From assembly GCF_902506195.1 (NCBI RefSeq), contig NZ_LR732817.1, forward strand, positions 3,191,407-3,255,406: 64,000 bases of DNA, read 5' to 3'. This DNA comes from Citricoccus sp. K5. Lineage in GTDB: Bacteria > Actinomycetota > Actinomycetes > Actinomycetales > Micrococcaceae. Below are positions 1 to 8,135 of the stretch, in pieces. The notes under the pieces were generated by a model. The model saw only the letters and a program-made list of their open reading frames with translations. It searched no databases and was not told the origin of the DNA. The position numbers were made by a program, and so were the translations under genes. The first letter of the stretch is position 1; each line of letters starts with the position of its first letter.

Positions 1-79
1 GGCCACCGTCCTGGCGTGTTATCCACAAGCCGGGAGGCAGACACACCGTGCGCGGTTCGCCTCCGGCAGTCTGGTGCCC

Positions 80-535
80 ATGACGATGTGGATCACCGAA
101 CTCGCCGTGGCCCTGGCACTGGTGACGGAGAGGGAGCCGAGGTGCTGCGGTACATGGCGGAAGCCGCACCCGAACCGGCGCCGACCGCCAGCGCCCTCAA
201 GGGGATCCTGGAAGACGGTCGGGACGCCATGGCTGGCCCCCCCGGAGGATCTCCAGTACTTCGTCGAGGACAAGGGGCATGGCTGCCTGGATGGCTTCGA
301 GGTGCTGCGAGGCCCGGAGACCATGATGATGTCTGGAGCGCCGGGGGTGCACTGTGGCTACGACTATGAATATGCGAGCTTCAACGATGGTGGTCCCGTT
401 CGCGGCTGGGCCTGGGTCGCCTACTCCCCGGACGGTCGAAAGCACCACATCTTCATGACCGCCTACGAAGAGGTGTGGACCAGGGATCACCAGATCCTGC
501 AGGCCGTCGCCGCCAGCGTCGCTGTCCCGCAGTAG
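80..535 (+). CDS. Hypothetical secreted or anchored protein, apparently with two compensating frameshifts
   Basis: I do not recognise the family. The open frame runs from ATG 80 (a GTG lies at 74) to the TAG at 533-535. It starts with a short hydrophobic stretch (ITELAVALALVT) that could be a signal or anchor. The last 95 codons look like real protein (YFVEDKGHG, GYDYEYASF, HHIFMTAYEE). Between about 125 and 240, however, this frame gives arginine/cysteine-rich nonsense, while frame +1 gives a plausible linker (APEPAPTASALKGILEDG). A run of seven C at 237-243 sits where the sensible frame switches back. Two compensating indels, real or from sequencing, would explain this. The gene may be a decaying pseudogene. 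Function unknown. Confidence 0.45.
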   Translation: MTMWITELAVALALVTEREPRCCGTWRKPHPNRRRPPAPSRGSWKTVGTPWLAPPEDLQYFVEDKGHGCLDGFEVLRGPETMMMSGAPGVHCGYDYEYASFNDGGPVRGWAWVAYSPDGRKHHIFMTAYEEVWTRDHQILQAVAASVAVPQ

Positions 536-640
536 CGCCAGCCACTCGTCGGGTCATCCCACAGGTGGACCCGCCGCGGCCTAGGTTCGGAGCCTGGTCC
601 GATGCCGGCAGGGGGTGTTCGGCGGGACAGTGGAGGCATG

Positions 641-1408
641 ATGAATCAACCCTCGCCCCTGCTCGCCGCCCGCAGCCTGACCAAGGCCTACGGTCCCACC
701 CGTGCCCTCGACGGCGTGGAGCTGACCGTGCACGCCGGGGAGTCCGTGGCCATCATGGGCCCCTCCGGCTCCGGCAAGACCACCCTGATGCACGTGCTTT
801 CGGGAATTCTGTTGCCCGACGCCGGCTCGGTGCTGTTCACCGCGTCCGGCGCCGAACCGACCGAGATCACCACCCTGAACGAGGAGGCCCGCGCCCGTCT
901 GCGCCGCGAGCGGCTCGGGTTCGTGTTCCAGGACGGGCTGCTGCTGCCCGAGCTGACCGCCCAGGAGAACGTCGCCCTGCCGCTGCTGCTCTCCGGGGTG
1001 CCCCGCCCCGCCGCCGAGGCCCACGCGGCCCAGTGGCTGGCCGCCCTCGGCCTGGACGGCATGCAGACCCGGCGTCTCGGTGAACTCTCCGGCGGCCAGG
1101 CCCAGCGGGTGGCCATCGCCCGCGCCCAGGTGGCTGATCCCCAGGTCGTCTTCGCAGATGAGCCCACCGGCGCGCTCGACTCCGCCACCTCGGCCTCCGT
1201 CCTCGGAGCCCTGCTGGACTCCACCGTCGGCCGCGGCCGCACCCTCGTCATGGTCACGCACGACCAGGCCACCGCCGACCGCTGCTCCCGCCTCGTGCGA
1301 GTGCAGGACGGTCAGATCGTGGCCGACTCAGCGGCCGGTGCCCCCGCCCCCGACGCTCCGGTTGGTTCGGCCGGCTCGGAGGCCCAACGGACGGAGGCCA
1401 CCCGATGA
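641..1408 (+). CDS. ABC transporter ATP-binding protein (LolD/MacB-type)
   Basis: This 255-residue ATPase powers the FtsX-like permease encoded next. Walker A is GPSGSGKTT at residues 40-48, the signature LSGGQ at 149-153, and Walker B ends in D173-E174 (FADEPTGALD); an intact H-loop follows in MVTHDQ. Length and the PTGALD motif fit the LolD/MacB/BceA branch, whose members drive mechanotransmission or lipid/peptide extrusion rather than import. The start at ATG 641 leaves four bases after the GGAGG at 632-636; ATG 638 is also possible. The stop overlaps the permease start by four bases (ATGA), so the two are translationally coupled. No regulator lies next to it, and the substrate cannot be told from sequence. 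Confidence 0.9.
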   Translation: MNQPSPLLAARSLTKAYGPTRALDGVELTVHAGESVAIMGPSGSGKTTLMHVLSGILLPDAGSVLFTASGAEPTEITTLNEEARARLRRERLGFVFQDGLLLPELTAQENVALPLLLSGVPRPAAEAHAAQWLAALGLDGMQTRRLGELSGGQAQRVAIARAQVADPQVVFADEPTGALDSATSASVLGALLDSTVGRGRTLVMVTHDQATADRCSRLVRVQDGQIVADSAAGAPAPDAPVGSAGSEAQRTEATR

Positions 1409-2871
1409 CCACCACCCCGCACACCCCTTCCGGGCCCCAGGTGAGTTCCACGCCGCTGGGCGGCCAGGATCAGCCGGGCACGACGCCGGCCGGTTGCCTC
1501 ACCGCGGTCCCTGGCCGGCCGCCGTCGTCCCCGGGCCGCGGGGCGTCCCATGGAACTGCCGCTGTGCTCAAGCTGTTCCTGGGCAAACTGTTCTCTGATC
1601 GTCAGGTCTGGGGGCTGCCGGTCACCGCGTTCGCGATCGTCGGCACGCTGGCCCTGCTCGTGGCCGGAGGCGCCGCCTCGTTCTGGACCATCGAGGGGGA
1701 CCTGGCCGGCTTCTACCTGATGCTCTCCGTCTTCGCGCTGATGCTGCTCGTGTTCCCGATGGCCGGCCTGGCCGGGTCCGCGGCCAAACTCCTCGCCCGG
1801 CGTCGGGACGAACGCCTGTCCTCCCTGCGTCTGCTGGGCGCCGGAACGGGCACGGTACGCACGCTGGCCGTCGTCGAGTCCGTGGTGCTGGCCGCAGCCG
1901 GACTGCTGCTCGGAGTGGTCGGCTACCTCGTGTTCATGCCGCTCGTGGGGCTGATCCCGTTCGCGGGGCGGCCGATCGGGCTGGACGGCATGTGGCTCGG
2001 TACCGGCTGGCTCTTCGCCGTGCTCGGCGCCCTGCTGGTGATGGCCGCCGCGAGCTCGATGGCCGGGCTGCGGCGCATTGAGATCACCCCACTCGGGGTG
2101 CGCACCCGCCAGGAGGCAGCCAAGGTCCACTGGGTCCGCGTGGTGCTGGCCGTGGCGGGCCTGGCCCTGGCGCAGGTGGTGCTCAACGCCTTCGGTGCGG
2201 CGAACATGATGGTGCTGCTGATCATCATGCTGGTCGGCTTCAGCCTGCCGATGATCGCCCTGCACTTCATCGGCCCCTGGCTGGTGGGCGTGGTGACGCG
2301 CCGGACCTGGCGCCGCGCGGACACCGCCGAGAAGCTCGTGGCCGCCCGCAACGTGCTCGAGTCCCCGCAGCAGGCCTGGCGGCAGATCGGTGGGCTGGCC
2401 GTGACCGTGTACATCGGCGTGGTCGGGGGAGCGGGCATGGGGCTGGCCAACTCCGTCTCAGCTGAGGGGATGCGGACTGAGGACCTGATGTTGGTGGCTG
2501 ACCTGCGCACCGGGGTGCTGTTGACCATGCTCATCGCCTTCGTGCTGACCGCCTGCTCCGTGGGCATCACCCAGGCTGCCCAGGTGCTCGACCGCGCGGA
2601 CATGTACCGAGGGCTGGGCCGGCTCGGCATGACGGAGTCGAGCATGGAGGCCATCCGCCGGCGTTCCGTGATGGGGCCCCTGTGGATCGTGCTGGTGTTC
2701 ACCCTGGTGGCCGCCGTGGCGACGACCCTGCCCGTGATCGGAGCCGCCGTGATATTCAGCCCCCTGTCCATGGGCCTCGTGGCTGCCGTGCTGGTGCTCG
2801 GCGTGGTGCTCGTCCGGCTGGGCGTCACCGCCTCCCGGCCCACGTTGCGCGGGGTGTTGGCGGAGGGCTGA
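1405..2871 (+). CDS. ABC transporter permease, FtsX-like
   Basis: This 488-residue integral membrane protein pairs with the preceding ATPase, whose stop it overlaps by four bases. A proline/glycine-rich cytoplasmic leader of about 60 residues precedes about ten hydrophobic segments; the first are near residues 70-95, 102-125 and 148-175. The repeated FtsX-type elements are visible as a first block (FAIVGTLALLVAGG to VGYLVFMPLV, followed by RRDERLSSLRLLGA) and a second block near the C-terminus (AFVLTACSVGITQ, then YRGLGRLGMTESSMEAIRR). It lacks the large extracellular domain of BceB or MacB. Export of an amphiphile or a sensing role are both possible; the substrate is unknown. The gene ends 15 bases before a strong hairpin. 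Confidence 0.82.
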   Translation: MTTTPHTPSGPQVSSTPLGGQDQPGTTPAGCLTAVPGRPPSSPGRGASHGTAAVLKLFLGKLFSDRQVWGLPVTAFAIVGTLALLVAGGAASFWTIEGDLAGFYLMLSVFALMLLVFPMAGLAGSAAKLLARRRDERLSSLRLLGAGTGTVRTLAVVESVVLAAAGLLLGVVGYLVFMPLVGLIPFAGRPIGLDGMWLGTGWLFAVLGALLVMAAASSMAGLRRIEITPLGVRTRQEAAKVHWVRVVLAVAGLALAQVVLNAFGAANMMVLLIIMLVGFSLPMIALHFIGPWLVGVVTRRTWRRADTAEKLVAARNVLESPQQAWRQIGGLAVTVYIGVVGGAGMGLANSVSAEGMRTEDLMLVADLRTGVLLTMLIAFVLTACSVGITQAAQVLDRADMYRGLGRLGMTESSMEAIRRRSVMGPLWIVLVFTLVAAVATTLPVIGAAVIFSPLSMGLVAAVLVLGVVLVRLGVTASRPTLRGVLAEG

Positions 2872-2885
2872 TCATCCGGCATTGC

Positions 2886-2938
2886 GTCTGGAGGGATTCA
2901 CTCCGGGGAGGCGGGTTTTCGGTGGAATCCCTCCAGAC
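2886..2938. terminator. Bidirectional hairpin terminator
   Basis: A perfect 14-base inverted repeat (arms 2886-2899 and 2925-2938; left arm GTCTGGAGGGATTC) lies between the convergent permease and HtrA-like genes. There is a 25-base loop and no T-tract, as is common in high-GC actinobacteria. It probably ends transcripts from both sides. Confidence 0.7.
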
Positions 2939-2958
2939 TCAACGTGGCGGTGCCGGTC

Positions 2959-4554
2959 TCAGTTGACGGTGCTCTCGCCCAGGTCCAGGGTGGCGGTGTG
3001 CTCGGCGCCGTCGGCGTCCGTCCAGACCAGGCTCACGGAGTCGCCCGGGTCCAGCGCGCTGACCTGATCGGAGAGCTCGGAGGAATCGGCCACCTCCGTG
3101 CCGTCCAGGGCCGTCACGGTGTCACCGGCCACCAGGCCCGCCGACTCGGCCGCAGATCCCGGGGCGACCTCCACCACGAGCGCGCCGGAGGTTGCGGAGT
3201 CGGTGCCGCCCTCCCGCGATCCCCGCGAGCGCGGATCCGCGTACTCCTGCTGTGCCGCGGCGGCGGCATCCGTCACGGTGACCCCGAGTGCCCCGGAGGC
3301 GCCGACCTGCACGCTGTCCGACTCGGTGCCGGCCACGATCTGGTCTGCGATGTCGAGGGCCTCGATGATGTCGATCGCGTAGCCGTTGACCTGTTCGGAC
3401 GTCTGTCCGGTGGAGGCGGCGGTGCTCATGCCGACCACCTGGCCGTCAGCATCCACGAGGGGGCCGCCCGAGTAGCCGGGCACCACGTCCGCGTCCGTCT
3501 CGATCAGCCCGGTCAGGTCCTCGGTGTCCCCGAGGCTCGCGGCGGAGATCGACTGGTCCACGGCAGTGACGCCGCCGGACACGGCGGTCAGGTAGCCCTG
3601 GCCGGAGCCGTTGCCGATGGCGGCCACCGATTCCCCGGTCTCCACCCCCGAGGCATCGACGCTGATGGTCTCCAGGTCGGTGGCATCCTGCAGTTGCAGG
3701 ACGGCAACGTCTTGGGTGGCGTCCCGGCCGACCACCGTGGCCAGGTAGGTTTCGCCCGTGTCCGCCACAGTCACCTCCACCTCGGAGGAACCGTCCACCA
3801 CGTGGTAATTCGTCAGGGCGAGCCCGTCGGAACTGAGCACCATGCCGGTGCCGGCACCCTCCCCGAGGGAGGAGGCGGTGTTGACCTCCAGGATGCCGTC
3901 CGCGTCGGGAACCTCGACGCCGGCATCCACGTCGGTGCCGGCGGCACCCCACTCGCCGGCTGATCCGGCACCACCGGTCCCCGCGCCGTAGCGCTCGGGC
4001 CCGCCGAAGGAGTATCCGCCGCTCGCCCCGTTGGGGATCTCCGCGCCGCTCCCCGCGGTGCCCTCCGGACTGACGTCCGTGCTGTCCCCGGTGCTGTCCT
4101 CGGTGTTGTCATCCGCCGGGACGGAGATGCCGTCGTGGACATGGTCCAAGGCCTCTGCCAACGTGGCCGGGTCGGAGATGGTCTGGGCGGAGGCGCCGGA
4201 GGTCGGGTCCGCCCCGCCGGCGGACACCGATGACGAAGCGGCATCCGGGGTGCCCTCGCCGACGGACTCGGCCACCACACCGCCGATCCCACCGGCCACC
4301 ATGAGTCCGGCCACGGCCAGTGCCGCCACTGACCACCGGATCCGGCGTGTCCGGTCACCCATGGCGGTGTCCGGGTGGCTTGTCACCGCGTCGCCGGCCG
4401 AGGCCCCGGACCCAGCATCTGGCGTAGCGTCGGCAGACAGGGTGGGCAACGCGGCGGTCTCGGGGTAGGGCCGGTCGGTGGGCCGTGCGTCCGCGGGCTG
4501 TCCGCCGGAAGGCTGTCCGGCGCGGTCGGGGGTGGTGGGGTCGGTGCCGGTCAT
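2959..4554 (-). CDS. Membrane-anchored HtrA/DegP-like serine protease with PDZ domain
   Basis: This 531-residue protein has a cytoplasmic Pro/Ala-rich leader, one membrane anchor at residues about 72-97, and a Ser/Gly/Thr-rich stalk to about 215. A trypsin-like domain follows with a complete triad: His251 (TNYHVV), Asp282 (QDVAVL) and Ser362 (GYSGGP, where most family members have GNSGGP). A PDZ domain occupies about 410-531 and includes GSAAESAGL. The family degrades or refolds damaged exported proteins outside the membrane, and trimerisation is usual. ATG 4554 follows AGGAG. It is divergent from the PhoP-like regulator at 4761, and a direct-repeat box facing this gene lies at 4632-4649, so envelope-stress control by that two-component system is plausible. 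Confidence 0.88.
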   Translation of the reverse strand: MTGTDPTTPDRAGQPSGGQPADARPTDRPYPETAALPTLSADATPDAGSGASAGDAVTSHPDTAMGDRTRRIRWSVAALAVAGLMVAGGIGGVVAESVGEGTPDAASSSVSAGGADPTSGASAQTISDPATLAEALDHVHDGISVPADDNTEDSTGDSTDVSPEGTAGSGAEIPNGASGGYSFGGPERYGAGTGGAGSAGEWGAAGTDVDAGVEVPDADGILEVNTASSLGEGAGTGMVLSSDGLALTNYHVVDGSSEVEVTVADTGETYLATVVGRDATQDVAVLQLQDATDLETISVDASGVETGESVAAIGNGSGQGYLTAVSGGVTAVDQSISAASLGDTEDLTGLIETDADVVPGYSGGPLVDADGQVVGMSTAASTGQTSEQVNGYAIDIIEALDIADQIVAGTESDSVQVGASGALGVTVTDAAAAAQQEYADPRSRGSREGGTDSATSGALVVEVAPGSAAESAGLVAGDTVTALDGTEVADSSELSDQVSALDPGDSVSLVWTDADGAEHTATLDLGESTVN

Positions 4555-4631
4555 GGCGTGCTCCTGGGGATGGGGTCGTCGGTGATTCGTCCATACATCA
4601 CCACCGCCAACTCGGTGCCACGTGTGCCCTT

Positions 4632-4649
4632 GCTGTGCATGCCCTGTGC
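4632..4649 (-). promoter_or_regulatory. PhoP-box-like direct repeat facing the protease gene
   Basis: On the minus strand this reads GCACAGG-GCAT-GCACAGC: two near-identical heptamers 11 bases apart, the arrangement bound by OmpR/PhoP-family dimers. It is a weaker match to TCACAGC-N4-TCACAGC than the plus-strand box and lies about 80 bases upstream of the protease start. Confidence 0.4.
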
Positions 4650-4699
4650 ACCTCTGTCAGACGGATGCCCGCCTGGTGCCGGCGTCCGCGGCACAGTCT

Positions 4700-4717
4700 T
4701 CACAGCTGTAACACAGC
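4700..4717 (+). promoter_or_regulatory. PhoP-box-like direct repeat upstream of the regulator
   Basis: TCACAGC-TGTA-ACACAGC differs at one base from the mycobacterial PhoP consensus (TCACAGC, four bases, TCACAGC). It ends 43 bases before the regulator start, which suggests autoregulation. Confidence 0.55.
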
Positions 4718-4760
4718 TTCGGCTGGTGCCTCTGACAGGATCGCGGACTGAACTGGGACC

Positions 4761-5549
4761 ATGGCAACCATGAACGCTGAATCCCCCGTCGGCTCCCGGT
4801 CTTCCGCGACGGCCACCTCGATGGCCGCGCTGCGCGAGGTGTTGCCCCAGCTGGTCCACCCGGACGGATCGCCGGTCCGGGCCCTCGTGGTGGATGACGA
4901 GCCGATGCTCGCGGACCTGGTCTCCATGGGCCTCTCCCTGTGTGGATGGGAGGTCCGAGTGGCTCATGCCGGCCGCGCCGCCGTCGAGACCGCTCGGGAG
5001 TTCGGCCCGGACGTGCTGGTGCTGGACTGGATGCTGCCCGAACTCGACGGAATCGAGGTGCTGGCCAAGGTGCGTTCCTTCCGTCCAGGGATTCCCGCCC
5101 TGATGCTCACGGCCCGGGACTCCGTGGATGACCGGGTCCACGGGCTGGCGGCGGGTGGCGACGATTACGTCACCAAGCCGTTTTCGCTCGAAGAGGTCCT
5201 GATCCGACTGCACCGGCTCGTCCAGCGCAGTGGTGTCATGGCACTGGACGCCGACGAACTCGTGGTCGGGGATCTGAGCCTCAATGTCCGCACTCGCGAG
5301 GTCAGCCGGGGTGGTGAGGCGATCGAACTCACCACAACCCAGTTCAACCTGTTGCAGTACCTCATGGAGAACCCGCGAGCCGTGTTGTCCAAGGCTCAGA
5401 TCCTGGACCACGTGTGGGACTACGACTTCGGCGGACAGGGGAACATCGTGGAACTGTACATCTCCTACCTGCGCAAGCGGATCGACGCCGGCCGCGTCCC
5501 CATGATCCACACCGTGCGCGGTGCCGGCTACGTGATCCGGCCGGCCTGA
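4761..5549 (+). CDS. PhoP-like response regulator (OmpR family)
   Basis: This 262-residue cytoplasmic DNA-binding regulator has a 40-residue leader and a receiver domain at about 41-155. Acidic D45/D46, phospho-acceptor Asp89 (LDWMLPELDG), Thr117 and Lys139 (VTKPFSLEEV) are all present. A winged-helix domain follows at about 165-262 (LSKAQILDHVWDYDFGG, RGAGYVIRP). The wording of both domains closely resembles Mycobacterium PhoP. It is encoded immediately before its histidine kinase (stop TGA and start ATG abut) and opposite an HtrA-like protease. A PhoP-like direct repeat sits upstream. The start at ATG 4761 has no good SD; TGAACT seven bases upstream may be a leaderless -10. ATG 4770 is an alternative. 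The family name is firm; orthology to PhoP is inferred. Confidence 0.9.
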   Translation: MATMNAESPVGSRSSATATSMAALREVLPQLVHPDGSPVRALVVDDEPMLADLVSMGLSLCGWEVRVAHAGRAAVETAREFGPDVLVLDWMLPELDGIEVLAKVRSFRPGIPALMLTARDSVDDRVHGLAAGGDDYVTKPFSLEEVLIRLHRLVQRSGVMALDADELVVGDLSLNVRTREVSRGGEAIELTTTQFNLLQYLMENPRAVLSKAQILDHVWDYDFGGQGNIVELYISYLRKRIDAGRVPMIHTVRGAGYVIRPA

Positions 5550-7304
5550 ATGACCGTGACTCCCCACCCCATGCCCGTCCCCTCACCCGTCCCGCCACCC
5601 GAGTCCGACGCCGGCCGTCCCGCTCCTGCGGAGGCCTCGCCTCGGACCGCCGGCACTGGCGCTGGCCGCCGGGCCAGCCTGGCGCTGCCGACCATGCTCG
5701 GGGTCGTGGTGCTGCTGGCCATCGTGCTGGCCGCCTTCACGGTGACCTCCTTGGTGCTGAGCGGGCGGGCGGTGGATGCCCAACTGGAGCAACGGGTGGA
5801 CCAGGCCTGGGAGCGGTCCTTGACGTTCCTGGGCGGCCCCGAGGGACGCCTGGGACCAACGGATGGACAGCCGAACGAGGGGGACGCTCCCCGTGGTGAG
5901 TTCGACCGCAGCCCGCTGGAAGCCCCAGGCCAACCCGCGGGCATGCTGGCCCTCGTGGCTGTCGGTGACACCGTGTTGAGCGCCGACAGGCTGGATGCGG
6001 ACGGTCAGGCGGTGGAGCTGTCCGGCGCCGATGTGCAGGTCCTGTCGGCCGTCGTCGAGGAGGCGGTGGCTGCAGATCCCACTACCGCAGATCCCACTGT
6101 GGAGGGCGTGACCCGGACCGTGGACCTGGAAGCCGGCCGCTACCTGGTGAGGGCCCAGGCGGTGGACGCCGTCTCTGGTATCGGACAGGTCTCGCCAGCC
6201 GTGGCGGTCGCGGGCTTGCCCACCTCCGAGGTGGACGGCACCAAGGCGACCCTCGCCTGGGTCCAGGTCCTCGGTTCCCTGGCCGCCTTGGCGGTGGCCG
6301 GCGTCGCCGGATGGTGGTGGATCCGAAGGTCGCTGCGCCCCCTTTCGGACGTCTCCCATGCGGCGGCCCGCATGGCGGAAGTGCCCATGGGCACCGGAGA
6401 CGTCACCCTGGCGCAGTACCGGGTCCGAGCTGACCTGGCTCAACCGGGGGATGAGATCGGAGACGTCGGGCATGCGCTGAACCGGCTGGTGGACTCCGTG
6501 GACGGGGCCTTCGAACAGCGCAACCGCTCCGAGCGGCGGCTGCGGACCTTCGTGGCGGACGCCTCCCACGAACTGCGCACTCCGCTGGCCGCCATGCGTG
6601 GCTATACCGAGATGGTTAGCCTGACCGAGCCGCTGACCGAGCGGGGAAGGGAGTCGGTGGGGCGGGTGCTGACCCAGGCTGACCGGATGGGCTCGCTGGT
6701 GGAGGACCTGTTGCTGCTGGCGCGGCTGGACGCGGCGGAGGCCGAAGGGGGCACCGGTGCCGGCGCTGCCGGGGAACGACAGGCCGTGGACTTCGGAGAG
6801 GTCGTGGTGGACGCCGTCATGGACGCCACCGCCGCCGGCCGGGACCACCACTGGGAGGTGGACGTGCCGGAGGCGGCGGTGGTCGTGGCAGGAGACGGTC
6901 GCCAGCTGGCACAACTGGTGGCCAACCTCCTCTCGAACGCGCGCAAGCACACCCCCGCCGGGGCCACGGTGTCCGTGCGGCTGGACGTGGAGCGGCCGAC
7001 CGGCGTCGGGACCGGTCCGAACGCGACTGGTGCCGACACCGGGAGGTGCGTGGCCAGCGGCGGGGCCGCGGTGCTGACCATCAAGGACGATGGACCCGGC
7101 ATCGAACCGGAGCTGCAGAACGGACTGTTCGACCGCTTCGTCCGCGGCGATGCGGCCCGAACCGGGATAGAGGGGTCCACGGGGCTGGGGCTGTCCATCG
7201 TCCGGTCCGTGGCGCGCGCCCATGGGGGCGAGGTCCGCGTGGAGTCCGAGCCGGGGCGGACGGTGTTCACCGTTGAGTTGCCGATTGCTTCATCTATCGT
7301 TTAG
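5550..7304 (+). CDS. Two-component sensor histidine kinase (PhoR/MprB type)
   Basis: This 584-residue membrane kinase is the partner of the preceding regulator. The layout is a short cytoplasmic leader, TM1 about 46-71, an extracellular sensor region about 72-233, TM2 about 234-258, HAMP about 259-320, HisKA with phospho-acceptor His340 (ADASHELRTPL), and a HATPase domain about 430-580 with N-box (LLSNARKH), G1 (DDGPGI) and G2 (GLGLSI). The sensor loop has acidic, Pro/Thr-rich stretches and no recognisable small-molecule domain. The ATG directly abuts the regulator stop. The last codons run into the promoter of the next operon; the TAG stop lies inside its operator palindrome. Confidence 0.92.
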   Translation: MTVTPHPMPVPSPVPPPESDAGRPAPAEASPRTAGTGAGRRASLALPTMLGVVVLLAIVLAAFTVTSLVLSGRAVDAQLEQRVDQAWERSLTFLGGPEGRLGPTDGQPNEGDAPRGEFDRSPLEAPGQPAGMLALVAVGDTVLSADRLDADGQAVELSGADVQVLSAVVEEAVAADPTTADPTVEGVTRTVDLEAGRYLVRAQAVDAVSGIGQVSPAVAVAGLPTSEVDGTKATLAWVQVLGSLAALAVAGVAGWWWIRRSLRPLSDVSHAAARMAEVPMGTGDVTLAQYRVRADLAQPGDEIGDVGHALNRLVDSVDGAFEQRNRSERRLRTFVADASHELRTPLAAMRGYTEMVSLTEPLTERGRESVGRVLTQADRMGSLVEDLLLLARLDAAEAEGGTGAGAAGERQAVDFGEVVVDAVMDATAAGRDHHWEVDVPEAAVVVAGDGRQLAQLVANLLSNARKHTPAGATVSVRLDVERPTGVGTGPNATGADTGRCVASGGAAVLTIKDDGPGIEPELQNGLFDRFVRGDAARTGIEGSTGLGLSIVRSVARAHGGEVRVESEPGRTVFTVELPIASSIV

Positions 7305-7330
7305 CGATAGATTGCTGTCGAAACGCAATC
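7285..7330 (+). promoter_or_regulatory. Promoter with embedded palindromic operator for the DUF2975-HTH operon
   Basis: A -35 box TTGCTT (7285-7290) and -10 box TAGATT (7308-7313) are 17 bases apart. The spacer holds a perfect inverted repeat, ATCTATCG (7292-7299) and CGATAGAT (7305-7312), and the right arm overlaps the -10. A second inverted repeat, GATTGC (7310-7315) with GCAATC (7325-7330), follows. This is the classic position for repressor binding; the HTH protein of this operon is the obvious candidate. Confidence 0.65.
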
Positions 7331-7344
7331 GATGGAGGCTCGTC

Positions 7345-7842
7345 ATGCCCACTCCCGTTCCCCGGTCACTCGTGGTCATCCTGCGGACCATGCTGGTCCT
7401 GGTTGCCACCGACTCGCTGGTCGTCCTGGCGGTGATCCTGCCGTTGCTGTGGATCGACCTCGAGGGCGTCTCCATGGCCTACGCCATCCCTTTGATCGCC
7501 GCCCTGGCCCTGGGCGTGGCCTGCCTCCAGGTGGTGGGGGTCTGCATCTGGCGCCTGTTGACGCTGGTGCTCCGCGGCCAAATCTTCTCCCGCTCGGCGT
7601 TCCGTTATGTGGACGTCATCACCGGAGCCGTGGCGGCCGGCGGTGTCCTCCTGGTGGTGATCGGTGTGGTCCTGAGCGGAGGAACGGCCGCCCCGGGTCT
7701 CGTCCTGCTGATCGGCGGGGCGGCACTGCTGGCATTCGCGGCGGCCCTGACGGTGAACGTCGCCCGGCGGCTGCTGGCCCAGGCCGTGGAGCGTGACACC
7801 CAGGCCAGGCGGCTTGAGGACGAGCTCTCGGACGTGATCTGA
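7345..7842 (+). CDS. DUF2975 family membrane protein
   Basis: This 165-residue protein has four hydrophobic segments (about 10-35, 48-72, 92-115 and 120-143) and a charged C-terminal tail. It matches the DUF2975 pattern (YoaS-like), a family of unknown function that is almost always followed by a small YozG-type HTH protein, as here. ATG 7345 is chosen because TGGAGG lies at 7333-7338; the same frame stays open further upstream but overlaps the kinase. The stop overlaps the next start by one base (TGATG). The pair may form a membrane-tethered signalling or autoregulatory unit. The role is unknown. Confidence 0.78.
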   Translation: MPTPVPRSLVVILRTMLVLVATDSLVVLAVILPLLWIDLEGVSMAYAIPLIAALALGVACLQVVGVCIWRLLTLVLRGQIFSRSAFRYVDVITGAVAAGGVLLVVIGVVLSGGTAAPGLVLLIGGAALLAFAAALTVNVARRLLAQAVERDTQARRLEDELSDVI

Positions 7843-8135
7843 TGCCGATCATCGTGGATGTGGACGTGATGATGGCCCGCCGGAAGATGTCGGCCGGCGA
7901 GCTGGCGGAGGCCGTCGGGATCACCCCGGCGAATCTGGCCGTGTTGAAGAACGGCCGTGCCAAGGCCGTCCGGTTCACCACGCTGGCTGCCTTGTGCCGC
8001 GTGCTGGACTGCCAGCCCGGTGACCTCCTGCGCTGGGAGGCTGCTGGGCAGGAGGCTCCGGAAGGCGACCGCGGGGAGGACGGGGACCGCAGGGTGGCAG
8101 GGGGCCGCGTGGAGGACGGCCATGGCGGTGAGTGA
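7842..8135 (+). CDS. Small HTH transcriptional regulator (Cro/C1, YozG-like)
   Basis: This 97-residue protein consists of a single helix-turn-helix domain (about 10-65: KMSAGELAEAVGITPANLA, then LCRVLDCQPGDLL) and a charged, Gly/Asp/Arg-rich tail. It resembles YozG and other compact Xre-type regulators that accompany DUF2975 proteins. It overlaps the upstream stop by one base and the next gene by 14 bases, so the three genes form one tightly coupled operon. It probably binds the palindrome between the -35 and -10 boxes at 7285-7313 and represses its own operon. Confidence 0.82.
   Translation: MPIIVDVDVMMARRKMSAGELAEAVGITPANLAVLKNGRAKAVRFTTLAALCRVLDCQPGDLLRWEAAGQEAPEGDRGEDGDRRVAGGRVEDGHGGE

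Noticed and set aside
19-27. A perfect DnaA box (TTATCCACA)
   Set aside because: It is single; no cluster of boxes, no AT-rich unwinding region and no dnaA/dnaN gene nearby, so it is not evidence of an origin.
4654-4738. Inverted CTGTCAGA / TCTGACAG around the PhoP-like boxes
   Set aside because: Arms are eight bases but 69 bases apart; likely chance.
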